Shown piece after piece: positions 46,988-55,107 of a stretch of DNA of 64,000 nt. The notes under the pieces were generated by a model. It saw nothing but the letters and a program-made list of their open reading frames with translations, was not told the origin of the DNA and made no database searches. The translations under genes and the position numbers were made by a program. This DNA is from Leptospira jelokensis (GTDB taxonomy: Bacteria > Spirochaetota > Leptospiria > Leptospirales > Leptospiraceae): positions 333,501 to 397,500 of the forward strand of contig NZ_RQGH01000011.1 in NCBI RefSeq assembly GCF_004769635.1, in the 5' to 3' direction. The first letter of the stretch is position 1; each line of letters opens with the position of its first letter.

Positions 46988-47385
46988 TTATTTACTCCAG
47001 TTCTCGATTCTTAAATCAGGAATCATTGAGAAATGTTTCTCATTATTTGTAACTAAGGTATAATTCAAAAACAAAGCTGTTGAACCGATTAGGAGATCGA
47101 AATCGTCAATGGTATTTCCTTTTTTCTGTAAAGTGGCCTTGATTTCTCCGAAGGTTTCAATAATTCCTTTCGTCAATTCAATGACCGGAAATAGTTCCCA
47201 ATTCTATATACAGTAGCCAGATTCTTCTCTCTTCTTTTTGATTTCTTTGCACCAAATATAAGTTCACCATAAGTAATTACAGAAATAGCCTTCGAAATAT
47301 TTTTCTTTTCGATAAGATTGGTTTTAACTTTTTCATTACCTTTTAGGCTGTAGATAATAATATCTGTATCAATCAAATAACTCAT
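46988..47385 (-). pseudogene. vapC: VapC-type PIN-domain toxin, frameshifted
   Basis: The N-terminal half from ATG 47385 has the PIN start MSYLIDTDIIIYSLKGNEK with catalytic Asp and SVITYGELIFGAKKS. It runs out of frame and stops at TGA near 47169. The other frame supplies the rest: ELFPVIELTKGI, ETFGEIKATLQKKGNTIDDF and LVTNNEKHFSMIPDLRIENW, the usual C-terminal half with Asp. The two frames join at the GGG at 47197-47199, so loss of one base there is the likely cause. Together they would give an intact toxin of about 132 residues. Confidence 0.8.
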
Positions 47386-47647
47386 CTGTTATCCTAGATC
47401 GATTGTTTCTTGATCTTGAAGATCTAATGTCTGAAATTATTTCTTTTGCATCTTTGTTGTCATGCCAAGAGTTTGTAAGTTTGAGAAACTCTTGAGTTTG
47501 TATTTCGCTTTCCAGGTTATCTCTTTTTAGATGATTTTCGATAATCATGACAACTTCTTGACTTATTGAACGATGTTCTAATTCAGCCCTTCTTTTTAAA
47601 GATTCATAAAGTCTGTTATCTATGTCTCTGACCTGTAGATTTGCCAT
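47369..47647 (-). CDS. vapB: VapB/FitA-type antitoxin
   Basis: A 92-residue ribbon-helix-helix protein. MANLQVRDIDNRLYESLKRR and HRSISQEVVMIIENHL are the DNA-binding fold, typical of FitA-like antitoxins; the C-terminal part would wrap the toxin. It overlaps the broken toxin by 17 bases, the normal order of such modules. Two ATGCAAT direct repeats (47676 and 47691) lie upstream and could be operator sites. With the toxin frameshifted, it may be an orphan. Confidence 0.85.
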   Translation of the reverse strand: MANLQVRDIDNRLYESLKRRAELEHRSISQEVVMIIENHLKRDNLESEIQTQEFLKLTNSWHDNKDAKEIISDIRSSRSRNNRSRITDELFD

Positions 47648-48252
47648 ATTTAAAATCTAATGGTAATTCATGAGTATGCAATCATTTTTCATGCAATTTT
47701 CTAAAAATATTTTATAAAAATTACTCATATATGTTTTGTAATCAAAGATGGTAATCGAGTTATTTGGCCAAACTTCGATCAATAAGTTATCGATTCAATA
47801 TACTTGCGCAAAATTTCCTGTTGAATGGATCAATTTGATATCATCACTAACAATTTTTTCAAACCAAGTAAAAACCATCATTACCAATAGGAAAATAAAT
47901 ACCCCTCGAGCAAATATAAGATTTTTTGTTTCATCAATTGGTCATTTAACTTCAGTAGATTTTTGCGGATCTCTTTGGATATTCGAATTTGTAATTTTAG
48001 TTTTTTTCAAAAAGAAATTTTCACTTCCTAGTTGATCTTTGATCCAACTCTTTTGTGACTCCTTAAATTGCGCTTTGGAAAAAGTTGGTTGATTTTGGTA
48101 ATCATTCGCTTGAATTTGTTTCAAACAATGTCAAAATTTTAAGGTAGAAATGACTCTAAAGCATAATGCACCCTTTACATTAAATGATGACAAGGTAAAA
48201 CATATGTGGAATCATAGACAGCATTTGCAAGTTGCGCAAGTAGGGTCGCCAG
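47648..48252. other. AT-rich region between vapB and the SH3b gene
   Basis: About 600 bases with no clear intact gene. The left third contains the probable vapB control region. A minus-strand frame with one internal TGA (47795-48124) may be a broken small membrane protein. The right end, up to 48252, shows nothing recognisable. Confidence 0.55.
47795..48124 (-). pseudogene. Candidate remnant of a small membrane protein with an internal TGA
   Basis: From TTG 48124 the frame encodes a hydrophilic segment (NQPTFSKAQFKESQKSW, NFFLKKTKITNSNIQRD), stops at TGA 47942-47944, and then continues in the same frame. The continuation is a good membrane helix (GVFIFLLVMMVFTWFEKIV) and 20 more residues to the stop at 47795. 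Continuity of sensible protein across the stop suggests TGG to TGA decay. No family is recognised, and a plus-strand frame overlaps the same bases, so this is tentative. Confidence 0.35.
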
Positions 48253-49167
48253 ATGTACATTAAGAAAAATTTATTCTTATTTTTTGTATTTATGATTCTG
48301 AAGTTTGAGATCGCTGCAGATGAAATCCCCAAGTCAGAACTTTTATCTTATTGGAAAAAGGCTTTGGCTAAGTTTAATTATTCCTTGCCTTCCGAATTAG
48401 AGAAAAACTTTATCAAATCCGAATATACTGGTGGTGGAAGTGAAGATCAGAATACTTTTGTCTACGTAACACAAAAATACTTAAATTTTCCAAATGAAAA
48501 TGTCAACTTTGCTATTTTTTTTGTAAACAAAGCATATTCGCAAACAGGGTCAAGTGTCAAATTAGCTGCCTATTTTAGGAATGAAAAATTGGTAATGCTT
48601 ACTACAAATTCACCATACTCTAATGTGGAGGGACATTATGAATTTTCTGGCATAACTGTAAGAAAAGGCTTAACTTATGAATACGATGTCTCGGGTGGGT
48701 TAACAATCAGTTGTCTTGTGGATAGAACTAGAGAAACGACTGCTGAAATTATCTCTAAACAATATTGTGGAGAATCCATTTTAGTTGGTCCCCAAAATTC
48801 CATTTTAAAAGTAATAAAACACAAAACAAATTGTGAGAATGAGTGTACGGCTTTCTATCCCTTCCGAGAAAAAGGTATCTATTATGTTACAAGAAATAAT
48901 GCAAATTTGAGACGAGAATCACATTCAAAAGGTATAGTTCTGAAATTTCTTCCTAATGATTCTAAGGTAGAACTACTAGAAGATACCTTTCAACAAGAAT
49001 GGATTAAAGGTTTAGGCACAGCCAACTATGTAAAGGTTAGGCTTGAAGACGGTGGGGAAGGTTATTTGCATGGCGCCTATTTACGCGCCCCTGGGGAACC
49101 AGACGTCACATTAATTCGAGAACGTGCAGAAGAATGGAAGCAGAAGAATGGAGTGAAGGGGAATTAA
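48253..49167 (+). CDS. Exported protein with C-terminal SH3b domain
   Basis: 304 residues with a signal peptide (KKNLFLFFVFMILKFEIAADE). A middle domain carries several cysteines (SCLVDRT, YCGES, NCENEC), probably disulphides. The C-terminal SH3b fold runs from about 215, with GIYYVTRNNANLRRESHS, VLKFLPNDSKVELLE and GYLHGAYLR. Proteins of this type bind cell-wall or surface ligands. No enzyme motif is visible. It is one of three SH3b exported proteins in this region. Confidence 0.8.
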   Translation: MYIKKNLFLFFVFMILKFEIAADEIPKSELLSYWKKALAKFNYSLPSELEKNFIKSEYTGGGSEDQNTFVYVTQKYLNFPNENVNFAIFFVNKAYSQTGSSVKLAAYFRNEKLVMLTTNSPYSNVEGHYEFSGITVRKGLTYEYDVSGGLTISCLVDRTRETTAEIISKQYCGESILVGPQNSILKVIKHKTNCENECTAFYPFREKGIYYVTRNNANLRRESHSKGIVLKFLPNDSKVELLEDTFQQEWIKGLGTANYVKVRLEDGGEGYLHGAYLRAPGEPDVTLIRERAEEWKQKNGVKGN

Positions 49168-49472
49168 TCTTTGATGGAAATTAAGTGAGACTTGGTTTGA
49201 ACTATCATTAATGCTCAAACGAGCCCTTTAGACAAACGGGAAAACACACGAAATAAATCAAAGGAAAGATTCTATTGCAACCGAAAGCCTAAACGAATCC
49301 TAGATGGTGATGGAACAAAATCCCTTTATATACATGGAAAGAATCTTTGGAGTTCCAATCAGTAACAATAAAATTGGCCCATTTGCTGCTTAGCGTAGGT
49401 TAAACTTTAAATTCATTCGTGCCGTGTAAGTATTTGATCGACGGTCTCGGAATTTAGCAAAATATTTGCTAT
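49168..49472. other. Intergenic region before the S41 peptidase gene
   Basis: About 305 bases. No gene, RNA or clear hairpin was recognised; a minus-strand frame ending here is discussed among the rejected items. Confidence 0.5.
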
Positions 49473-51221
49473 ATGATGCGGCAACCTCTATGGATCGTGA
49501 TGTTACTATTATTGTTTTATATCCCCATGAATTCCGAAAGAATATCTTTGAAGATTGAGGAAGATATCTTTTCATTTTCCGATTACTTGGAATTGGTAAA
49601 TGATGTAAAACAATTCCATTTGTATCGCAAGACATTGAAAGAATCGAACGGTTATGTTCATTCTGCTTTCTTCGCATGTCAATTTTTAAACAATGAACTG
49701 TTTCTAATGCCTGAGACATATTTTGAAAGCCATCAGAAAGAATTTTTGAATATTAAAAAAGTAAAGAAACTTTTGCCAAATGATCCGTTCGTCATCGTTT
49801 TTTTTGAAAGAAAATTTCAGGAAATTAACGATCAGGAAGATTTTACGGAAACTAGGAATTGGTATTCGAAGTTAAGAAGGGAAGTGATGGCTTCTCTTTG
49901 GAATATGAATTTTAATTTGGAAGATTATAAGCGTGTCTTGTCTTTCCTTGAAGAAAATTTAGATTTGTATATCATTCGGCAAAATAAAGAAATAACGATG
50001 TCTGATCTGCATTATACAGCAGCGATGGGATTTATGCTTTCATTAGATGGATACTCTAAGGTTTATAAAAAGAGCAGGCACAAGTTTCAAATTGAACCCA
50101 ATCAAAATCGAATAGCAGGTGTCGGTATGATCCTTAGGCTAGGTGCAAATAGGGAAGTAAGAGTGGAGAGCCCTCTTGAAGATAGTCCTGCGCATAAATC
50201 AGGAATTTATAGGAATGATATCATCTTAAAGATTAACGATCGTGATGTACGAGATTTGGACTTCGAGGAAGTGATACAACTTCAGAAAGGAAAACCTGGG
50301 TCCATTGTGAAATTTGAGATAAAGAGGGAAAGTATTAATAGAATCCTTTCGATATCGGTAAAACGAGAATTTCTGGCATATGGGATAGTAAAAGGTGAAT
50401 TATTCCCTTTTGATCCAGAAGTTGCTGTCATACGAGTTTTTAGATGGGAAGATAAAAACATCTCCGTTGCAAAAGAAATCCATTTAGAGTATGACAGGCT
50501 TCTCAAACAAACGAAGGATCAAAATCGAAAACTAAAAGGAATCATCTTAGATTTCCGTTCTCTCCGTGGTGGAACAATTGAATCAATTGCTGATACTTTG
50601 GACTTATTTATCAAGGATGCTTTATTGTTCCGTGTCAAAAATGAAAGAGGTGAGGTAGCCGACAGATTTGCGAAAGGGAATGAACCGATCGAATTGCCGC
50701 TCGCCATTTTAGTGGATCGTAATACATCTTCCGGTGGCGAAGTTATTGCAGGGAGTTTACAATACCACAAAAGAGCCATTGTTATGGGGAAAAGAACTTC
50801 TGGAAATGCCGCTTTGGTTTCAACATTTGACTTTTCAAATAATCAAAGTTATGGAATGGAGATACTTGATTCACTCTACTATTTTCCTTCTGAAATCTCC
50901 TTTCATGAAATAGGAATCCTACCAGACATCCAAATCACCTCTGATTTTGGCGGAAGTAATCTTTTTATAAGAAAAGAAGAAATTGATCGCAATCATTCAA
51001 GTTTTGCGGAAATGGAAGAAAGTAGGAATTCTCAAATTCCTCTAGAAGAAATTCAAGCTTGGGTGAAAGCGAATGGAAAAGCGAACGTTGAAATTGAGAG
51101 AAGAAAAAATGATCCGATTCGTTCCGATGATTTTTTGTTTCACGCAGTGGATGCATTCAATGGATATTTACTAACACTCAATTCTGTGAAGAGGATCGAA
51201 GGAGAAAAAACAAAGGAATAG
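49473..51221 (+). CDS. PDZ-containing S41 (CtpA-like) peptidase
   Basis: A 582-residue exported protease with a signal peptide (PLWIVMLLLLFYIPMNS). After a helical N-terminal region a PDZ domain lies at about 210-290 (GVGMILRLGANREVRVESPL, LKINDRDV). The S41 catalytic domain follows. The nucleophile serine is in VDRNTSSGGEVIAGSL (near 416) and the Lys in VMGKRTSGNAA (near 440), the Ser-Lys dyad of C-terminal processing proteases. The start is ATG 49473 or 49476. Confidence 0.9.
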   Translation: MMRQPLWIVMLLLLFYIPMNSERISLKIEEDIFSFSDYLELVNDVKQFHLYRKTLKESNGYVHSAFFACQFLNNELFLMPETYFESHQKEFLNIKKVKKLLPNDPFVIVFFERKFQEINDQEDFTETRNWYSKLRREVMASLWNMNFNLEDYKRVLSFLEENLDLYIIRQNKEITMSDLHYTAAMGFMLSLDGYSKVYKKSRHKFQIEPNQNRIAGVGMILRLGANREVRVESPLEDSPAHKSGIYRNDIILKINDRDVRDLDFEEVIQLQKGKPGSIVKFEIKRESINRILSISVKREFLAYGIVKGELFPFDPEVAVIRVFRWEDKNISVAKEIHLEYDRLLKQTKDQNRKLKGIILDFRSLRGGTIESIADTLDLFIKDALLFRVKNERGEVADRFAKGNEPIELPLAILVDRNTSSGGEVIAGSLQYHKRAIVMGKRTSGNAALVSTFDFSNNQSYGMEILDSLYYFPSEISFHEIGILPDIQITSDFGGSNLFIRKEEIDRNHSSFAEMEESRNSQIPLEEIQAWVKANGKANVEIERRKNDPIRSDDFLFHAVDAFNGYLLTLNSVKRIEGEKTKE

Positions 51222-51251
51222 AAAAGGGGAATCGATGGAACGATCCCACCC

Positions 51252-51334
51252 CCAAGCGCCAGCGATTGCAGCGGAAATCCTTTCCGCAAGGAAAGATTGG
51301 AGCGAAAAGCGCGGTCGTGATGCAATCGAATTTA
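51252..51334. repeat. Hairpin-containing intergenic repeat-like element
   Basis: A GC-rich block in an otherwise AT-rich gap. Imperfect direct repeats GATTGCAGCGGAAA (51264) and GATTGGAGCGAAAA (51295) flank a hairpin AAT-C-CTTTCC-GCAA-GGAAAG-ATT (51276-51298, one bulged C). Base content unlike the flanks and the internal symmetry suggest a dispersed intergenic element. Only one copy is seen in this window. Confidence 0.4.
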
Positions 51335-51443
51335 AATCATCTAACGAATTCGAGGCGCCCCATTTCTAGAACAATAAAAATTGATACCTTGTGTCATAAA
51401 AATGTTTCGACATTCTTTTGTAAGGTGATTCCTATAGGAATTT

Positions 51444-52211
51444 ATGCGATACTTCCAAATTATGTTACTTTTTGTTTTCCTGATTTTTCCTTTGGCTACG
51501 AAAGAGAAATTCTATAAAAGGATGTATGTATCCAAAAGGGATGTCGTTGTGAAAGAAAAGCCGGATATAAATTCAGATGATGTTGGTACTTTAGAATTAG
51601 GCGATTTTCCATTAGTCCTCTCCTTCACGGGAATCAAACAAAAGCAAACATCTGGGAAAGGGGAATGGGTGAAAATTGAATATGAACTTTCTGGGTATAT
51701 CCTTTCCTCAGAACTTTCGGAGGAACCTCCTTTTTTGCTTAGCCAGGAGGAAGTATTAGAAGTCGCAGAATCTAATTTTAAAAAGTTTGTCAAACTGTTT
51801 GAAAGCTATAGCACAAGAATTCCAAGTGATGGCCTAGACCAATATGAAGCAGAAACCTATATGAATCTAATCAAGGATTTAGAAAGGTCGAGTCAAGTTC
51901 CCATTCTTCGTTCACGTGAGTTAAATGGTGCATTTCGAACTTGGTTTTTAAAAAATAACAAACAAATCGAAAAAAAATTGGATTTAGGAGATTGTACCTT
52001 CCAATTTGAAGAAGTGATCAATGCAAATAAAGGTTGTACGGATTATAAAATCAGTTTGATACGAGAGCTTCAGGAGAAAACAAGGTTTAGGAAAAACGAG
52101 GTCGTCGAAAGATTCGGAGATGCGTATTGTATCACAGCCAATCAGCATGGTAATGATACCTGTGGTAGATCTAAAGTTGGTTATGCGATCTATCAGGCGC
52201 TACAACAGTGA
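51444..52211 (+). CDS. Exported SH3b-domain protein
   Basis: 255 residues with a signal peptide (YFQIMLLFVFLIFPLATKE). An SH3b domain follows (YVSKRDVVVKEKPDINSDDVG to SGYILSSELSEEPP, about 30-95), then a helical C-terminal domain with conserved-looking cysteines (DCTFQFEEV, NKGCTDYK, YCITANQHGNDTCGR). Function unknown; wall or surface binding is inferred from the SH3b fold. It is probably a relative of the proteins at 48.3 and 57.1 kb. Confidence 0.8.
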   Translation: MRYFQIMLLFVFLIFPLATKEKFYKRMYVSKRDVVVKEKPDINSDDVGTLELGDFPLVLSFTGIKQKQTSGKGEWVKIEYELSGYILSSELSEEPPFLLSQEEVLEVAESNFKKFVKLFESYSTRIPSDGLDQYEAETYMNLIKDLERSSQVPILRSRELNGAFRTWFLKNNKQIEKKLDLGDCTFQFEEVINANKGCTDYKISLIRELQEKTRFRKNEVVERFGDAYCITANQHGNDTCGRSKVGYAIYQALQQ

Positions 52212-52265
52212 CACACAGTGGAGTGGAGTCGTTTATTCCTGTGAGATGATGTGAGGAAGTTTCCA

Positions 52266-52949
52266 ATGTTACCAAATGGTTTTGTTTTTCGATTCATTCC
52301 CTTGCTCTTGGGATTAAGTGCTGTGACATGTACCTCGCCATACTATTTGACACTCGTTTCTCCAGGGATCACATCTGAATCCAGGCTCACCAAACAAACA
52401 GACCTTCGAATGGAAGAGGCATCTTTCTATGGATCATGGGCCTATTCCCATACTGCATTTTATATCGACCAAACACAATTGCCGAAAGTTTTGGATGATC
52501 CTAACAATGCCGTTTTCCAACCCAAAGAGATGTTTCTTTTGAAGGAAAGTAGTGATACGCAATCACATATTTTATTTGAATATTGTTATGACAAAACAAA
52601 GCCGATTGCGATTGAGAAGGATATGAAAAACTATCGTTTCCAATTGAATGGAGAGGATCCAATCGAAAATTTAGTGTATCTTTATCCCTATTCCTATTCC
52701 AAAAAGGGGAAAGTGTTCCGGAAGAGATTTCCTTTTTACGAAAGATTGGCGCATCCAAATGATAAAATTCTCATTACCAATGGTTTCGACCAATTGTATT
52801 GTGTAAGGACTCTTTTAAGTTTTGATAAAACAAAAGAAAAACAAGGTCTCAATCGTTTTACTGTCACCACACCTCGAAATCAGCACTTATTTTATGAATA
52901 CGAGATGAGAGAAAAATTTGTGACATTTAAGGAAGAGGAGATCAATTGA
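52266..52949 (+). CDS. Probable lipoprotein of unknown function
   Basis: 227 residues from ATG 52266, which has a ribosome site GAGGAAG 6 bases upstream; GTG 52251 is also open. The N-terminus is a lipoprotein signal with core FRFIPLLLGL and lipobox-like SAVTC. The rest is a beta-rich polar protein (HILFEYCYDKTKP, NGFDQLYCVRTLL) with no recognised family. It is followed after 22 bases by the split AraC gene. Confidence 0.7.
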   Translation: MLPNGFVFRFIPLLLGLSAVTCTSPYYLTLVSPGITSESRLTKQTDLRMEEASFYGSWAYSHTAFYIDQTQLPKVLDDPNNAVFQPKEMFLLKESSDTQSHILFEYCYDKTKPIAIEKDMKNYRFQLNGEDPIENLVYLYPYSYSKKGKVFRKRFPFYERLAHPNDKILITNGFDQLYCVRTLLSFDKTKEKQGLNRFTVTTPRNQHLFYEYEMREKFVTFKEEEIN

Positions 52950-52971
52950 TTTTCCTTGGTTCGCCTAACTT

Positions 52972-53668
52972 ATGAAATACCAAACCTATCCGCCTCATAA
53001 AGATTTAAGTGCAATGGTCCAATGTTATTGGACATTAGAAGTGGAATCATCAGAAAGTCAGGAAAAACAACACATTGTCCCCGATGGTTGTATGGAGATG
53101 GCGTTTTTGTTCGGTGATGGGATCAAACGTTATGTAAATGAAACCGAATTTGTTTTGCAACCACAGGCAATGGTCATTGGGCAAATTACAAAGCCGTTTA
53201 CCATTGAGCCTTTGGGCTATGTCAATACATTTGCTATACGGTTTTATCCGTATGGTTTTTCTATGATCCATACTGTATCTATGTTAGAATTGTCTGATCG
53301 GGAAACCGATTTGAGGAGTTTATTTGGTGAAGAAAGTGATGGCGAGTTTAACGGCGAATCATGGTTCCACGTCTATCCTTTCTCTTTTGGAAAATGACCA
53401 ATCCAAAGTCCGTGATTTAGAACGTAAGTTTTTAAAACGAGTGGGTGTGTCCCCAAAAACTTTGGGAAAGGTGATCCGCCTGCAAACCGCTTTGCAATTG
53501 ATGTTAGAAAAGGATCCAAAGTCTCTTACACAAATCGCGTATGATTCCAATTATTATGACCAATCCCATTTTATAAAAGATTTCCGTCGTCAGACAGGAC
53601 TCAGTCCTAAACAATTCTCAGATGACAATCGTTTCCAACTATCATCTTTATTTTATCAAAAAAAGTAA
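52972..53668 (+). pseudogene. AraC-family regulator split by a +1 frameshift
   Basis: The first frame from ATG 52972 gives an N-terminal sensing domain (HIVPDGCMEMAFLFGDG, FAIRFYPYGFSMI) and then drifts into non-family sequence after LRSLFGEE and stops at 53397. The second frame, entered near 53324-53345, carries the DNA-binding half: RKFLKRVGVSPKTLGKVIRL and AYDSNYYDQSHFIKDFRRQT with GLSPKQF. The total length, 697 bases, is one base more than a multiple of three. It is a one-base insertion or a sequencing error. Confidence 0.8.
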
Positions 53669-53738
53669 GTTGTCGATTTTTTACAATCACCGATGGAAAA
53701 ATCGGATAGAATCGTATGTAGATTAGGAGTTTTATTTT

Positions 53739-54251
53739 ATGAATCGAACGCATCGTGTATTACTGTGGAAACAAGTTTCCTTTTTAGGAGTATTTTTGGT
53801 TTTGTTTTTTTAGATGCATTGTAAGGAAAATGAGACAGAGAACGGAAACAATCCATCTAACCCAGGGAGTAAAGAAATGAATGTGAACCCAACCCTATCC
53901 ATCGTTGAGATTCCAATGACAAAAGTGGAAACAACCATTTCGTTTTATGAAAAAACCTTCCAAACCAAAATCGAACGTATGACCATGGGGGACACGGAAC
54001 TTACCGTTTTTCCATCGGATGGAAAAACGGTAAGTATTGTTTTGACAAAGGGAGAAGGCTACATTCCGAGTAACAAAGGAATGCTTGTTTATTTCAATGC
54101 AGGTGAGGACTTGCAACCAATTCTTAGTTCGGTGGCAAAAAATGGGGGCAAAGTGGTTTTGGAAAAAACAGAAATTAGCCCTGAGATGGGATACTTTGCT
54201 TTATTCATGGATCCTGAAGGGAATCAAATTGGGTTACATTCCAAAAAATAA
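53739..54251 (+). CDS. Glyoxalase-fold (VOC) protein with a TAG inside a lipoprotein-like leader
   Basis: ATG 53739 has a good TAGGAG site. It encodes 24 residues of signal peptide (LLWKQVSFLGVFLVLFF), then TAG at 53811-53813, then in the same frame MHCKENETENGN with a cysteine where a lipobox would put it (TTG to TAG would give LMHC). The downstream domain (LSIVEIPMTKVETTISFYEK to LFMDPEGNQIGLHSK) is a VOC/glyoxalase fold. Translation may also begin at ATG 53877 with GGGAG before it, giving a cytoplasmic protein of 124 residues. The coordinates cover the whole reading unit. Confidence 0.7.
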
Positions 54252-54398
54252 TCTCTGTTAGTTGGGTTTTTTGATTTTTTTTGATCAATTCATCCGCTTA
54301 CGCAAGGTTGCATTTGCAGAGCGGGTGTTAACCTAAACCAAACACTCGTTTTGCCTTGTGCCGAAGCGTAGCGGTAAGTCGCTGTTATTCGTAATGAC

Positions 54399-54788
54399 CT
54401 AATGATAAAGATCAAGCTTATGAACTTTGCTCATTAGTTTGAAATGTTTATCCAAAGAGAATAGAGTGCATTGATTTTGAATTGCATTTTGAAGAATCAG
54501 TAAATCCGGAATGCCTATTTTATTGATTCCGTGTTTAAGATTTGTTATCTGAAATTCGATAATTTGTTTCCAATCTATAGACATTTCAAAACTTTCAATT
54601 GATTCCAGTATTTGAATTAATTGGTTTTGTTTTTTGACTTTAAGATATGGGATTATTTCAGTCAAAATTAATTGATTGGTAAAAATATTTCCGATATCGA
54701 TTAATTTATCAACCTCTGAAGAAACTTTGGCATTCGAATCTCTAAAATATTCGATCCAAATGGAAGAATCTAATAAAACCTGATTCAT
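54399..54788 (-). CDS. vapC: VapC-type PIN-domain toxin
   Basis: 129 residues with an apparently intact PIN fold: QVLLDSSIWIEYFRDSN with the first catalytic Asp, LTEIIPYLKVKK with Glu, GINKIGIPDLLILQNA with the third Asp and LFSLDKHFKLM with the fourth. Such toxins cut RNA, often initiator tRNA or rRNA. Its ATG overlaps the antitoxin stop (ATGA), so the two proteins are made together. It is unlike the broken vapC at 47 kb in sequence. Confidence 0.88.
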   Translation of the reverse strand: MNQVLLDSSIWIEYFRDSNAKVSSEVDKLIDIGNIFTNQLILTEIIPYLKVKKQNQLIQILESIESFEMSIDWKQIIEFQITNLKHGINKIGIPDLLILQNAIQNQCTLFSLDKHFKLMSKVHKLDLYH

Positions 54789-54976
54789 CTTTTTCTTAAT
54801 TGATTAAGATTTATATCGAGATCAATGGTTCCTTTGAAATTTTTCAGATTTTTCATTTTTTCTTTTCTAATTAATGTATATAAACCTTCTTTAATTACGT
54901 CAGTTTTTGTTTTGATGTGAGTAAGTTTCATCGCTTCTAAAACTAATTCTTCTGGTATATCTATCGTAGTTCTCAT
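54785..54976 (-). CDS. vapB: VapB-type antitoxin
   Basis: A 63-residue antitoxin beginning MRTTIDIPEELVLEAMKLT, the ribbon-helix-helix start of many VapB proteins, and ending in a short toxin-binding tail. ATG 54976 is preferred to ATG 54985 because the -10 box (54987-54992) would leave only one base before 54985. With 54976 the message would be leaderless or nearly so. Two palindromes overlap the promoter and fit autoregulation. Confidence 0.85.
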   Translation of the reverse strand: MRTTIDIPEELVLEAMKLTHIKTKTDVIKEGLYTLIRKEKMKNLKNFKGTIDLDINLNQLRKR

Positions 54977-54977
54977 C

Positions 54978-55014
54978 TTATGCATAATTGTATTTTTTTT
55001 TATGCATAAGTCAA
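54978..55014 (-). promoter_or_regulatory. vapBC promoter with two palindromic operators
   Basis: Reading the minus strand: -35 TTGACT (55014-55009), 16-base spacer, -10 TACAAT (54992-54987). Two identical palindromes TTATGCATAA lie at 55000-55009 (in the spacer) and 54978-54987 (just after the -10). Their centres are 22 bases apart, about two helix turns, as expected for cooperative binding of ribbon-helix-helix dimers. Confidence 0.75.
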
Positions 55015-55107
55015 GTCCAGTTTTGCTGTCAATTTGGTAAAAGTTTAGAAATTCTAATCTTTACCTTTGCTTTATTATTTCTAATACCCATGTCTTGAGG
55101 CATACAA

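Noticed and set aside
47748..48035. Plus-strand 95-codon frame
   Set aside because: It is hydrophobic with no ribosome site and overlaps the more protein-like minus-strand frame; likely chance in AT-rich DNA.
49390..49719. Minus-strand frame whose end (NTYTARMNLKFNLR) resembles an outer-membrane barrel C-terminus
   Set aside because: Only about 30 residues look barrel-like and most of the frame lies across the S41 peptidase N-terminus; no support for a gene.
52972..53668. Programmed frameshift in the AraC gene
   Set aside because: No classic slippery heptamer or stimulatory structure is visible, so a simple lesion is more likely.
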